Part shown: piece by piece, positions 12,526-24,363 of the stretch | How positions within the stretch are numbered: position 1 is the first letter of the stretch | How the letters are laid out: every line of letters begins with the position of its first letter | Source of the DNA: Sternotherus odoratus | Lineage: Eukaryota > Chordata > Testudines > Kinosternidae | NCBI GenBank assembly: GCA_032164245.1 | Contig: JAVMKO010000003.1 | Span: forward strand, 95,782,054-95,846,053 | Direction: 5' to 3' | DNA: 64,000 nucleotides | Position numbers and translations under genes: made by a program | Notes under the pieces: generated by a model | Database searches by the model: none | The model's input: the letters and a program-made list of their open reading frames with translations, nothing else | What the model was told of the DNA's origin: nothing

Positions 12526-13243
12526 CTAGGGTTGCCAACTGTCTAATTACACAAACCCAAACACCCTTGCCCTGCCCCCGTCCCACCTCTTCTCCAAGGC
12601 CTCACCCATGCTGTGCCCCTTCTCCAAGGCCCAGCCATGCTCACCCCATCCCCCCTCCCTCTGTCACTTGCTCTCCCCACCCTCACTCACTTTCACTGGC
12701 TGGAGGCGATGTGGGTTCTGGGGTGGGGCCAAGGAGTTTGGGAGTGGAGTCTGGGCTCAGTCTGGGGCAGAGGGTTGGGGTGTAGGAGGGGGTGAGGGGT
12801 GTAGACTGTAGCTGGGCAGCGCTTACTTTGGGCAGCTCCCAAGTGGTGGCCCCCCAGGGCTAAGGCAGGCTCCCTGCCTACTCTGGCCCTGCACCACTCA
12901 CTGGTGTGGCCGACATGTCTCTATGGTCCCTGAGGGGAGGCAGGGGGCTCCACACACTACCCCTGCCTGCAGGCATTCCTGGCCAATGGAAGCTGCGGCG
13001 CTGGCGCTCAGGGTGGGGGCGGTGCGCGGAGCCCCCCAACATCTCTCCAGGGGCTGCAGGGACTTGCCGGCCACTTCTGGGAGTGGTGTGGAGCCAGGGC
13101 AGGCAGAGAACCTGTCTTAGCCCCACTGCGCCACCTGACTTTTAGCAGCCTAAAATCTCCTGGTTTGCCTTCAGTAGCATCCGCGAGATAGAGCCCGATT
13201 CTGGGAGACTCCTGGTGAAACCAGGGGGGTTGGCAACCCCTAT
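12526..13243. mobile_element. GC-rich non-autonomous DNA element with TIRs
   Basis: The left end CTAGGGTTGCCAAC and the right end GTTGGCAACCCCTA form terminal inverted repeats around about 700 bp of GC-rich DNA within an AT-rich intron. Several overlapping Pro/Gly-rich frames of 60-90 codons on both strands lie wholly inside it and have no recognisable domain, so they are composition artefacts. The target duplication is not clear. The superfamily is not assigned. Confidence 0.65.
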
Positions 13244-16200
13244 ACACTAGGGAGAGAGAGAGGCAGGCCAAAATATTCTGTTTGTAGAGTGTGATTTGTT
13301 ATTGCACTAGCAATAAAGAAGAAAGCAATGTTTGTGTATTGCTGCTCTTACTGTATTTCACCATCTTCTGATAGTCAACCTTTAGCAAAAAGAATACTTT
13401 GCTGCAGTTTTATTCATATCATATATACCTTTGAGTACATTAAATTCAGCGTAGAATAGCTAATTCATACTCGCTTTATGAAATCATTCTAGCTCTTATA
13501 TTCATATAATAAAATGAGAGGCTAGAACTAGAAACCTATTCACAGTACACTGAAATACTTTTTTTGAGTCACAAATTTCCCTGTTATCCTATTTTTTACT
13601 TTTTATCTTTGGGTCTGCACTTCACATGCAGGATTATTAGTGTCTATATAGAAAGGGTTGATGTCTTAATTTAGCGGAGTTTTGTGACAGTGATGTTCTC
13701 CCACTGCTTGGAAAATGGTCAAAATAATGCCCCTAGTGTGACATTGTACTAGAAAGTGAAGGGATGTCTGTTGCAAATCACTGGGGAGTATTCTTGCAAG
13801 AAGTTATGAAACAGCATTTCAGCAGAGGATGGAGAAGTACGTACAGAATCTACAAGGAAACTAGACAGTCTTACAATGAACATAGCAAAGCCCTTGAAGT
13901 TCCCATTGCAAGGTAGATGAAATAATAATAAATATAGAACAAAGGTTGTTAACCACTTTTCAGAGCATTTTATTAAATAAAAAGTTTTTCAGAGTTGTCT
14001 TCAGCTCCTGACAATCCCTGTTACCAGCAAATGTGGAATTGTCTTCAGGTACACTGCAAAGCAGACAAAATGAAAAAAGTTCAAAATAATTTACCATCCA
14101 AAATAATTATTTGATTGTTCTGGTAAAGTTTAAAAATGGCTAATAAGTGGTAAATTGCAGATTTTGGTCATTTGTCTTTTTATTAAACTATTAATTTATA
14201 ACCCTTTCAAAAACAGGATTCATAACAGTAACCTCTGACATAAACAGAATTACAAGAAAAAAATATGGCATCAATTATTTTAAAAAATGATTTAGTCATG
14301 TGGTATTCTGCTGCAGAAATGTGGTTAGTGATTAGCTGATTTTTCCACCTCCACAATAATTTTGGGGGGAATGTTTGGTTTGGTATTAAATTAAAAGTTT
14401 ACTTTCTGTTTTCAGCTTCCATGACATGAAAATCTGTAACATTATGTCAGTTTGGAACCAAATTATAGGAGCACATTTTATGCTTTCTTACATAAATATG
14501 GGTTTTCTGTTCTTTGTTTTGTTTTTTGTTTTGTTTTTTGGTGATGGTGAGGATTATGTTTTAGAGAAACAAATTTATTTTAAAAATATTTAGGGTTAAA
14601 AAAGTAAAAGTGTCAAGATACTGGTTCTCAGCTCATACTGGTCATGAGCTGCCCTGTTATTTCAAGAGAGTTTAAGGGCAATACTGCATACAAATCAGAT
14701 GTTTAATACAGGCAGGCTTCTCAGCATACTATTGCTTGGTTGTTTTGTTGAGGTTTCACACACATTCATAAAAATAACAGCATTTTTAGCTGATCTCAAT
14801 AGATTTTTGCTGCAGCTGCATCATTTTAAAAAGATTTTTTGTTCCAATTCTTAAAGTCTCTAAGTATTGCAAAGTAATTTTTTTAAGTGTCTCAATTATG
14901 ATTTCTGTGTTGTGATGTTTTTAAGGGGTTGATTGGGATACAAATGTGCATTGGGGAAAAAACAAGAAAACATGCCTATGAAAAACACCAGTAGTTCCAT
15001 GCAGCATATTAAGCATACAGTTGTAAACTTACATGGCACATGGTTGGGTAGATTTTTTTGGCAGACCCATAATCTCAACCTGCAGTGATGCTAAAGGTAT
15101 TAGCAAATTAGCACTGCAAAGCTTGCCAGTTTATTCGCCAGAGTCCTGCTTGCTCTCTGACTGCTATAATTAAAACTAATTATTTTCTAAAACATAGTAA
15201 TACATGACTGTGTGCAATAATCATTTTGTAGTGGGCAATCTGTGAAGTATTTTTTCAAAGCTTCTTCTCTCTCCCCCAACATCCTCCCTCCATTTTTTAT
15301 GCTGTGTGTGTGTCGACTAGCCAGCATTGCCATTTTGCAGAAAAGCAATCTGGTCCAACAACAATCAGGTTAATGTTATTTTATTTAAAGAATGTTGCTT
15401 TTCTAATTCTTACAATTTGTACATTTTGCAGATCTAATTCCTCCAGTTTCTTCCTGCAACTTTTTATCTGTCCTTCCCCTTTTGCTTATCTCGAATCTCT
15501 AAAAATAAAAGGGCTGTCTTATAGATGGTCCCAGTTTTTAGTGAATGCTGTGCACATAGTTTTCAGGCACTGTCTAGCAGTTGTTCTTTGGCTATTTGCA
15601 TTGATTTGATGACATGTCATCTCTCACAATCTACTGTCTCATATTGTATGTATTTTTACCTCAAAATCTCTTCTTGCATCCATATTAAAAATCCTGAAAC
15701 TCAGCAGCATTGCTGAAGTAAAAATATACTTCAAACACAGAACAAAAATTAACTAACCTTCACAACACCCTAACAAGGTGTCTGTGTTAATATTGTCTGA
15801 ACATGTAGTCTGAGTACTCACCTGTCGTCCCACCTGGCTTCTGCAGGAGAGAAAAGTGGAATGTCTATTTCTCTTTTAGAGCTGACTTTACAGATGTGTG
15901 ATTCAGTAGTTGGGAGATGAATGTGTAGGAACCCCAGGGATTTTAGCACCTTAAATAAAGAAGCTCACATAACCATGGAGTTCCAACTGCAGATAGTGAA
16001 TAGAAATAGCAACATGATCTGCTAGCCACCAAATCAAACAAGAGTATGACTAGAATTTTCACCCTTTTCCCAGCATTAACACAGAGAACAATTTTAATAC
16101 ACAGTTTAGGATTATGTTCTGCTCTAGATAAAGTGAAAGATGTAACCGTTTCCAAAGAAGATTGTCATCTTCTTACTATATAACAGCACAATCTTGTTAT

Positions 16201-16463
16201 AGAAACAAACTTGCCAGCGGCATTGCATTCTTATTTATACTTTGTAAAATGATTTTGCTGTGCAATAGTTGTGTTTTTTTCACCTCTGTTTTTTTGTCTG
16301 CTTAAATCTAAGAGACTTCCAGATTTCCAGGTGCTATAATAAAAGAAGGAGAGAGGAAGGCGGAAGACCTATGCTTCATATGCCATCCGTTTTTGACAGC
16401 AGGAAGCATTTTCTTGCACAGCCAAACCTATCATGCTAAACTGTTTCTCCTGTTTTTGATTAG

Positions 16464-16573
16464 CACCTATGGGTCTTGCAGATATGATGACACCTGGTGA
16501 GTCCAAACTGCCCCTTCCTCTCAAAGCAGATGGCAAAGAAGAAGGACCCCCACAGCCTGAGAGCAAGTCAAAG
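16464..16573 (+). CDS. ARID1B: ARID1B exon, linker with MGLADMMTP motif
   Basis: A 110-nt exon from TTGATTAG|CA to AAAG|GTATTT. Its first two bases finish the Ala codon opened by the exon at 7338. It then encodes 36 codons beginning [20 protein letters not shown] and ending PESKSK in phase 0. The sequence is nearly identical to the corresponding ARID1B segment I recall from mammals. Residues 49-85 of the encoded part. A longer open frame runs past the donor, but the continuation is not ARID1B sequence and the next exon resumes the protein. Confidence 0.94.
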
Positions 16574-17319
16574 GTATTTCCTTCCTCTGCACGTGGTGTT
16601 GGTTCGGCCCAGCAGAAGTCCGCTATGTTGTCCTTCATTCTCTGGTTTTGGCCTACCCTCTTTTGTTCTTTCCTGCATGCATTTTCCATTCATGTGCATT
16701 CTGTTTCTTTTCTTTTCTTTCTTATTTTTTCCTCCATTGTGTGGATCTGAAAGTTACTAGTTCTTATGGCATTTTAACTCGCGGGGGCAAAGCAACCCAC
16801 TCAAACAGTTGTGTGGGGATTTGGCTAAGCCAGGTGGGTGGGAAAGGAGGGTCTTGCCTGGTTTCAATACTTGCAGCCATTTTTCTCTGCCTTCAGTTAT
16901 AGCTTCCTGTTTTGGCCGCCTCAGCAGCAGCAACATACTTTAATATTTTGCTTTCCTGCCTTATTTGATAAAATAAGGTGAACAGCTTTTTTTTCTTTCT
17001 TTCATAAGGGGAAACCCATGCTTAGCATTCCATTTGAGCTTGAAGTAAGCATGGTGGCTTAGTGACTTTAGCCAAGCATCCAGCAAATTTTCCAAATTAT
17101 ACTAATTAACAATGTTGTTTTAATACCTTTATAAATAGATATATATTTCTATATGTGTGTGTTTTCTGTATGTCTCTCTCTGTTTATATATATATATATA
17201 TATTATATATAAAAAGAATTGGTCAGTCTATTAAACTGGATGTATTTTTTTTGTTTTTGTTTTTAATAAAGTTTGCCCTGCCTTTGTCATATTATTTTTT
17301 TTTTATTCCTCTACCACAG
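16574..17319 (+). other. ARID1B: ARID1B intron, 746 bp
   Basis: A short intron with a TA simple repeat at 17184-17211 and a long pyrimidine/T-rich tract before the CTACCACAG acceptor. No other element is seen. Confidence 0.9.
17184..17211. repeat. TA simple repeat
   Basis: A TATATATATATATATATATT-type run about 110 bases before the next exon. Confidence 0.85.
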
Positions 17320-17478
17320 GATAGCTACAGCTCTCAGGGTATTTCTCAGCCCCCAACCCCAGGCAACCTGCCAGTCCCTTCCCCAATGTCCCCAAGCTCT
17401 GCTAGCATCTCCTCATTTCATGGAGATGAAAGTGATAGCATTAGCAGCCCAGGCTGGCCAAAGACTCCATCAAGCCCT
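17320..17478 (+). CDS. ARID1B: ARID1B exon, Ser/Pro-rich linker just before ARID
   Basis: A 159-nt, phase 0-0 exon of 53 codons between CTACCACAG and CCT|GTAAGT. It reads [20 protein letters not shown] and ends [12 protein letters not shown]. This matches the ARID1B linker essentially residue for residue as I recall it. It is rich in Ser-Pro and Thr-Pro pairs, candidate sites for proline-directed kinases. Residues 86-138. Because it is symmetric (0-0), skipping it would keep the frame. Confidence 0.95.
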
Positions 17479-19723
17479 GTAAGTGGCTCTGATTCTTTTG
17501 GGTTTTTTTGTAATTAATTATATTTTAATGCTTGCTTGTTTGTTTTATAAATTCTTTTTCTTCATAATTTATCCACTAAAGGATTTTCTTTCTTTATAAT
17601 AATACGGCCAAATTCAGCTCTCAGATACATGCACACAACTCCCACTGGCTTGGCTTCTGTGGGACCTGAGCATGCCTATCAGAGGGCAAAATTTGACCCA
17701 GTAGTAATAAAAAGAGTAAAATTGACTGCATCGTGTAAGTTTACTGTCTGGTAACACAGCAGTTGTTGTGAAGAAAGCATCCTTCCCATAATGCATCAGC
17801 TTACAGAGCATGCCAATTGTGTTGATAAGGACATTCCATTTCTTTTATTGGGTCCAAACTCCTTCACACAACTGACTTCACTGTTCGTCCTACTGTTCAT
17901 TAAGTATTACTATTTAAAAAAAACAAATATGTTCCTCTCTATGGGTAGTAAGAACAGTCACAGTATGGATTACAGGCTCTGCACCACAAAAGGCACCTCA
18001 GGGAAGTCTGTCATTTACAGTTCTGAAACATTTTTATTTCCAAATTTCATATGTAGAAATATAAAATTTCAGGGCACAATCTGAAATAATGTTAGTTGTG
18101 ATTTGTTTCACTCAGTTAGTTTAAATGAACCAAAAGGCTGGTGAAATAGTTAATGGATGTATATATTTGGGAAGCTCCTTTTTTAGATGAACACACTAGT
18201 TTCTATTCACACCAGAAGCAGGATATGCAAAAAAATCTGGATCCAGAACAGCATGAGACATAACATTTAAATTAAGTATTATTTCCAGATGAAACTCAAA
18301 GAGCAAAAAATAGAAAAAAAAGTGTGCAAACATAAGCATATATGGAGATCTAATATCCATTTGACCATTGGCTTATTTCTTAAACTAGGAAAGTATATGT
18401 CATTATTTTATTTAAAATATAACTTCACTCAAGCAAAATACTAGATTATAGTTATATATGAAATATAATGCTCTTTTTCAATTTTAATGCATAGCTAACT
18501 TTGCAACTAGTCTTCAGTAATGCCTTCGTTTTCACAAGATAAATTGAAGAGCACGACTCAAGGCGAAAGCAGTTTGGAGAGGGGAAAAATTTTAACCAAC
18601 CCAGAGTTTGGAAATATAACATCCAAGACAGGGAATGTTATTAATCACTATTATCTTGTTGCAGCAGGTAGAGCCAGACATTAAAGTTGTCCCCAAAAAT
18701 GTTTATAGACTTCACATGGCAATTCCGAGTTACTAACTTTTTGCTGCTCTGAAAAAGTAGTCGAGCTCATGGCATTTTATCTGCAGAGACAGCTTTCTTC
18801 ATGGAGGGTAACATTCCTGCTAGCGCAGAGGGTCCGTACAAGACCTCTCAACCATGTTTAATAGGCTCAGGTGGATTTTTAGAGTTCTTGTGCATGCCCT
18901 CTGTACTGGTGTGAATTTCACCTTAAAAGGCCTGAGGAGATATGTAGCAAGTATAAGCTCTGGAGGGGAGAACAGTGGAAGTATAGGGATAAAATGCACC
19001 ACCTTAATTTTGATGTCCATATGACATTGACTTTGAGTCTCAGAAGGCAGCTGGTGTTCTTTACGCCCTCCGGGTCCCATCCTGTCTTTATTTTAATAAC
19101 ATTTCTGAATGGGCAATGCTATAAACTGGTGATGGGCAATTTTCTTTTCTTCTCTTTTTAATGTTTCACTTTTTCTTTTCTGGAAGATTAGAAAATATTT
19201 TGTCGATTGAATGTGCATTCCTGAACTCATTGTAATAATTTGTTAATAAACCAGAGGGACCACCATGAGCATATATGTTTTGTTTCCACTTAAAATTAAC
19301 CAAAAAAATTTAGAATATATGTGTGAAGGAGGTGGGGGGAGGCATTATGGTTTTGGTTTCAGGTTAAACCTCCTGTTCCACATGCGCTTCTCTTCAAATA
19401 TGATGTTACACCTCCTGCTCAGAATTCTTAGCAATGATTCCATAACTTCTGTTAGCTTTTCAATACATAGTTTGAGTGATTAGAGTGGTCCTGGTTTGTA
19501 GAGCTGTGGAATTATAGAAAAAATTAAGATGTCAACCAGCAGATCTCTTTTTATCTGTGGAGGCCAGACTGTTGGATAACTTTGTTTAAAGCTGATATTG
19601 ACAACACTAGTCTGACTTTGATTTAAATGATTATTGGGATTCCCCATTCTTCCCAGTGATATATGAAAATAGCCCGTGTTGGCTAATTTATTCATCAGAT
19701 TATCCAAGTGCTACGGTTCTGAT

Positions 19724-19850
19724 TAGTGCCGCCCAGAGGATTCAGGGGACCTGGGGCAAAGCAATTCCATTTAAAAAAGTTGCAATACTATAGTAACATG
19801 CAGGGGCCTGGGGCAAATTGCCCCACTTGCCCTCTCCTCTGGGCTGCTCT
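19724..19850. mobile_element. 127-bp DNA transposon relic with direct 8-9 bp flanks
   Basis: The ends TAGTGCCGCCCAGAG and CTCTGGGCTGCTCT are inverted copies of each other. The flank GGTTCTGAT occurs directly on both sides (19715-19723 and 19851-19859), fitting a hAT-type insertion. Inside, GGGGCCTGGGGCAAATTGCC and its partner repeat in inverse order. Confidence 0.75.
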
Positions 19851-20871
19851 GGTTCTGATAGAGTTCTTGGCTCCAGGAGTGACTGTGGCAAGGGTGAGCA
19901 TGGTCTCTTGTTAGCTTTGCAGTACCCCTGCACCAACAGAGTGGGTCATTTTGTTCAGTGATTCCTTTATGCAAGTGTGGAGGGAAAAGATGCAGAGAAG
20001 GGACTGTATAATGATATGTATTGTGGGATTCTCCAGCTGGATAATTACAGTGGCATTGCTTTACTGTAATCAGTTATGTAAAGAACAAAATGACTTAAAA
20101 TTCATTAAAATAGAATATGAAAATATGTGAGACTCTCAATATGAGAGAGACAGTGAGCAGGGTCATTGTGACACAAATTAAAACAGTAGGGTTATGAACC
20201 CCCTTAAAATGTTCTGAAACTGTCCACTGTATAGATCTACATGTGCATATTACAGTAGAGATAGTTGAATGGTACATTTTTCCCACAGTGCTTTCAGTGA
20301 GAGATTTGCAATCTGTGGAATCCTTCAGGCAATCAGTAACAAATCTCCATGATGTGCATTGTCTCTTGAAAGCGCAGAAGAATATTTTGCAAGCAGTCTT
20401 TTGAGATTTCAGTCATGCGCAGTCGTGCCTGTGTGTGTACTCTGTGTGCATGTGCATGTGGGTATATAATAAAAATAGGTCTTTATTATTAATTAACAAA
20501 CTCTTAAATCGGAATTATCAGGCTGTGTTTTACACACACATACACAGATACAAACAGAGATAACTACCTACAGCTAAAATCTGAAAGGAATTGTTGTAGG
20601 AGACAATGAACTATCAAACAGATACCTTGGATTGCCTGAAGGATTCTTGCAAATTTACCAGAGGAGGTGTGGTAGCTTATTGTTCTATGAGGCATCAATG
20701 TATGTTTTGGTGCAATATAAATAATATACAGATTGAATATGGAAATGACTTTGCTTCTTCTCATCTTGTTTCAAAAGCCAAAACCCACTTTGGCCTGACA
20801 GGATCTCTCCACAGGAAAGTCCTGGGGCTAGAGGAATAGAGTTACAGGGGAATTGAAGCAAGGTGATAGAG

Positions 20872-21194
20872 CAGGGATTGGCAACTTTTGGCACGCAGCC
20901 CATCAGGGAAATCCACTGGCGGGCCAGAATGGTTTGTTTACCAGCAGCGTCCGCAGGTTCAGCCAATCGCAGCTCCCACTGGCCGTGGTTCGCAGTTCCA
21001 GGCCGCTGCGGGAAGCAGTGTGGGCTGAGGGATGTGCTGGCCACCGCTTCCCGCAGCTCCCATTGGCCTGGAACAGCGAAGCATGGCCAATGGGAGATAC
21101 AGCTGGCCAAACCTTTGGACGCTGGATGTAAACAAACCGTCACAGCCCAGAGGATATCCCCGACAGGCCGTGTGCCAAAGGTTGCCGACCCACA
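20872..21194. mobile_element. 323-bp hAT non-autonomous element with perfect TSD
   Basis: It starts CAGGGATTGGCAAC and ends GTTGCCGACCCACA, imperfect terminal inverted repeats. TGATAGAG is duplicated exactly at 20864-20871 and 21195-21202. The interior is GC-rich with three inverted or direct copies of a block containing CAGCTCCCA(C/T)TGGCC. Frames of up to 152 codons on both strands across it are not genes. Confidence 0.88.
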
Positions 21195-23360
21195 TGATAG
21201 AGATAGTTATGACAAGCTTGCCTAAACCCTATTGGTTATTTTAATCATACTGTAAACGCACTCACAAAGAAAAATGTAGGATATTTGTTATTATTCCAGT
21301 CTTGCCTGGTACACCCATTTTAATTAGGTTACTCAGTAGTTATGCTGTAATAAATCCCTATTTTCTAAGGTTTAAAACTTACCTGCTCTAGGCTGAATCT
21401 GGCCATACAGGACTTCAGTTTGTGTTAGTGTGTGAACAAGCTTGTGTAAAATCTCTCATTTTGCACATAGTAGTGTAGAAGAAAAAAAATATTTACTTTT
21501 GGGAAAGGGGGGTGTTTTCCCCCACTGCATTCTTCTAAAGTTAATGTTTCATTTTAAAAGAAAGTTACGGAGTGAGAAGCACTTCTTACCTTCTGCAAAC
21601 TGAAAAGTTTTCAGATAATTCTGTAATTTTGTAGCCTGTTGCCATGTTACAGAAAAGCAACATAATTTGAGACAGAGATAGTATAAGAGCCCAGTCTGAA
21701 AGACTGTAAACCAATTATTATTTTGCAGTGATACTGGTTTAAAATAAGAAGAATTTTGCAATGTAACACCTTCATTTGAATATTAAACTTGAAAGTCCTT
21801 CTACCGGTGAACCCGAATAAAAGCATAATAGAAATTAGTTTATTACCTCCTACGTTAGATGTAAGTGGAGATAAAATTTGCTATATAAAACCTTGTAGTT
21901 CCTGCCTAGAATATAGATAATGATGTCTGTGACATCACAAATGTGAGACTGTGAAATTAATACTGGTAAAAGGTAGAATCATTTTGTTCTTCATTTGAGT
22001 GAGTAGCACTGTGGCTCCACTCTGATCTGCTATTCAGAGTGATAGGCTCGTCCACAGATTTCTATTTGAGAATAAAATATTTAAAATTATGATTCTCCAT
22101 TATCCATCCTCTTTTCTTAATTTTCCTTTCCATTTTAATAATCTTTGAAGTAAAAACAGTTCACCGCTTGAATATTGTTTAAAAACAAAATGCCCCTAAA
22201 TGCATGGGATGAAGCAATTTCAGTTACAGAACTAATATCACAACCACATACAGAATCGTTAAATTTGTGCTTTCACGTCCTAATCCATGGGCCTTATGCC
22301 AGTGCACACTCTTTCCTCCATTTAAAACCAGTAAACCACATTCAGACTTGGCTCCATTGACTTCCGGGAGAGTTGCAGCACAGCTGAATTTGGTTCACTG
22401 AATTCAATATTGCACCTTCTAATTTCAAAATGTGAAAGATAATATTACATACATATCAGTAGGGAGGATTACAACAGAAGAAATTAGAAATTCAGTTAGA
22501 GTGGGGAGCTTTTCACTAGGCTATTTATTTAATTAAAATTAATATCCATTCACTGGAAATAACAACAACAATGGAACTGCAGGGTCACATCCTCTTGGCT
22601 CTGATTCTCTTCCCTCCTGGCTCTTCCCCAACATTGTCAAGTATCAGCCAGAGACCAGAAGGAGATTTGGAGCTCTTCATATTTTCCAGCTCAGACTGGA
22701 CAAGGTGATGCTTTATGCGACCTGTCACTGGCTTTCTGAACACCAGAGTTATTAGCAGGCTAAAGCTATTGGAAGCTGCGTGTCACTCATATTACATGTT
22801 GCATCATGCCACAGTGCCAAGCCCCATTCAGAACCCTGTGATCAACAGAAAGGCCATTCTGTACTTGTCCCAAAGTACATTTGGGAATTTTGTTTAGAGC
22901 GGATCGGTCCAAACAATTATTTTGATTATTTTAAAATATTTTATCCTAAAAGGCAAAAAAAAAAAAAGAGAAGAGTTAAGCAGGGGAAGGGCAATGGGTA
23001 GACAATGACGGTGAAGCATTTACCACAGCCAGGGCCACACCTCTAATATATATCTACAGACTACATTACCTTCTCCATAATATCACGTAAATATCTCCTT
23101 CCCACATACTTTTGTGTCCAAATGTCACCAGTGTGCTATGTATGCTCCACACGCCAAATACATGTGATGGCTATACTCTGTGGTTCTCTTTCACCTTTGC
23201 AAGTGAAGGAAGTGGTTACTCATGACCAGTACTCAAATGGGCTGGGATGAGAAAATGACAGTAGGCTCCTGCTGTGGAGGGTTTGGGGGTTTTTTTTACC
23301 CAGCCATGATGGGAAGAGTAGGTAAGACATAATCACCTACCCCTGTCCAATTGTTTTAAG

Positions 23361-23633
23361 GCTGGACTACGCTGGGGTCGACCTAAGATATGTGGTCGAC
23401 ATAAGATGGTCGACGTAAGATATGCAACTTCAGCTACACCAATAGCGTAGTTGAAGTCACAGTCTCTTAGGTCGACTTTCCTGACCATCCCCATTGTGGC
23501 ACGTCGACTGCAGCCGCTCCCCCGCCGACTCCTCTTGCCAGGACAGAGTTCCGGAATCTAGATGAGACACGATAAATCGATCCCTGATACATCGAGCGCT
23601 CCCGCCCATTCGGCAGGTAGTATAGCCGTACCC
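23361..23633. mobile_element. Harbinger-like MITE with GGTCGAC/TAGCGTAG modules
   Basis: The left end GGCTGGACTACGCTGGGG and the right end, read on the other strand, GGGTACGGCTATACTACC, are inverted repeats. The inside has a CAGCTACACCAATAGCGTAG near-palindrome and a GATAAATCGATC segment that are shared with the elements at 32746 and 48351. A TAA/TTA flank is compatible with the 3-bp target of PIF/Harbinger elements. Confidence 0.65.
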
Positions 23634-23734
23634 TTAGCTTCTGCTCTAAGCTGTTTCTTCAGAAATTTCTCTTCTGATGGAGCATTTTAGTGCTTACTTT
23701 CTTTCAGGGTGTTCTTTGTTTTATTACAAGTTGT

Positions 23735-23830
23735 TCAGAAGAGGCTGATTTTAATGTAGCTTAATTTAAAATCGTTAAGTGCTTTGAGATCTCCGGATGA
23801 AAAGCACTCTATAAAAACTAGATGTTATTT
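23735..23830 (+). repeat. MIR/CORE-SINE tail
   Basis: The stretch TTAAGTGCTTTGAGATCTCC followed by GGATGAAAAGCACTCTATAAA is the 3' part of a CORE-SINE/MIR as found in non-mammalian amniotes. Confidence 0.65.
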
Positions 23831-24138
23831 TTAAATGACTCGAGGCATCATCAGAAACTTGCCTTCTGGGATCCAAAGCTCAGATCAATGAATGAAACAT
23901 AAGAAAATAATGAAAATAGGGAGTTTGGGCCCTTTATTTAAAATCATGTAACTTGCAGTATATGAACAGAATGTACTGTTTGTGCCAGAACTAGTAGCCT
24001 TCATTCCTGACTGTTGTGTGATAGCTTTAGTTTGTTTGACATCTTCTCTTTTTCAATGTTGTGAGTATCTTACTTTCTTTTCCCTTCCCTTCCCACCCTT
24101 CCCCCAACTCTTTTTTTTCTTTTCTTTTTGTGCTCTAG

Positions 24139-24363
<225 letters not shown>

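Larger units (their letters stand above)
7484..16463 (+). other. ARID1B: ARID1B intron, 9.0 kb
   Basis: The intron runs from GTAATC to a TTTTGATTAG acceptor. It holds palindromic interspersed repeats (about 7700-7965), a hAT-like relic (8418-8740), a CR1 3' fragment (10848-10985), a transposon piece at 11322-11525, a 119-bp hAT element with exact TSD (12016-12134) and a GC-rich inverted-repeat element (12526-13243). From about 13250 to 16460 the sequence is AT-rich and I recognise no repeat or gene. Confidence 0.85.
17479..24138 (+). other. ARID1B: ARID1B intron, 6.7 kb
   Basis: Runs from GTAAGT to a pyrimidine-rich tract and TGCTCTAG. It holds hAT elements at 19724-19850 and 20872-21194, a Harbinger-like MITE at 23361-23630 and a MIR-type tail at 23735-23830. 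The rest, including 17500-19700 and 21250-23350, is AT-rich sequence where I see no gene or clear repeat. Confidence 0.85.

Noticed and set aside
12513..13271. Several Pro/Gly-rich frames on both strands
   Set aside because: They all lie within one GC-rich inverted-repeat element and show no domain; open frames are expected by composition.
20853..21225. 120-codon frame near 20863 and its antisense partner
   Set aside because: Both span the 323-bp hAT element with its TGATAGAG duplication.
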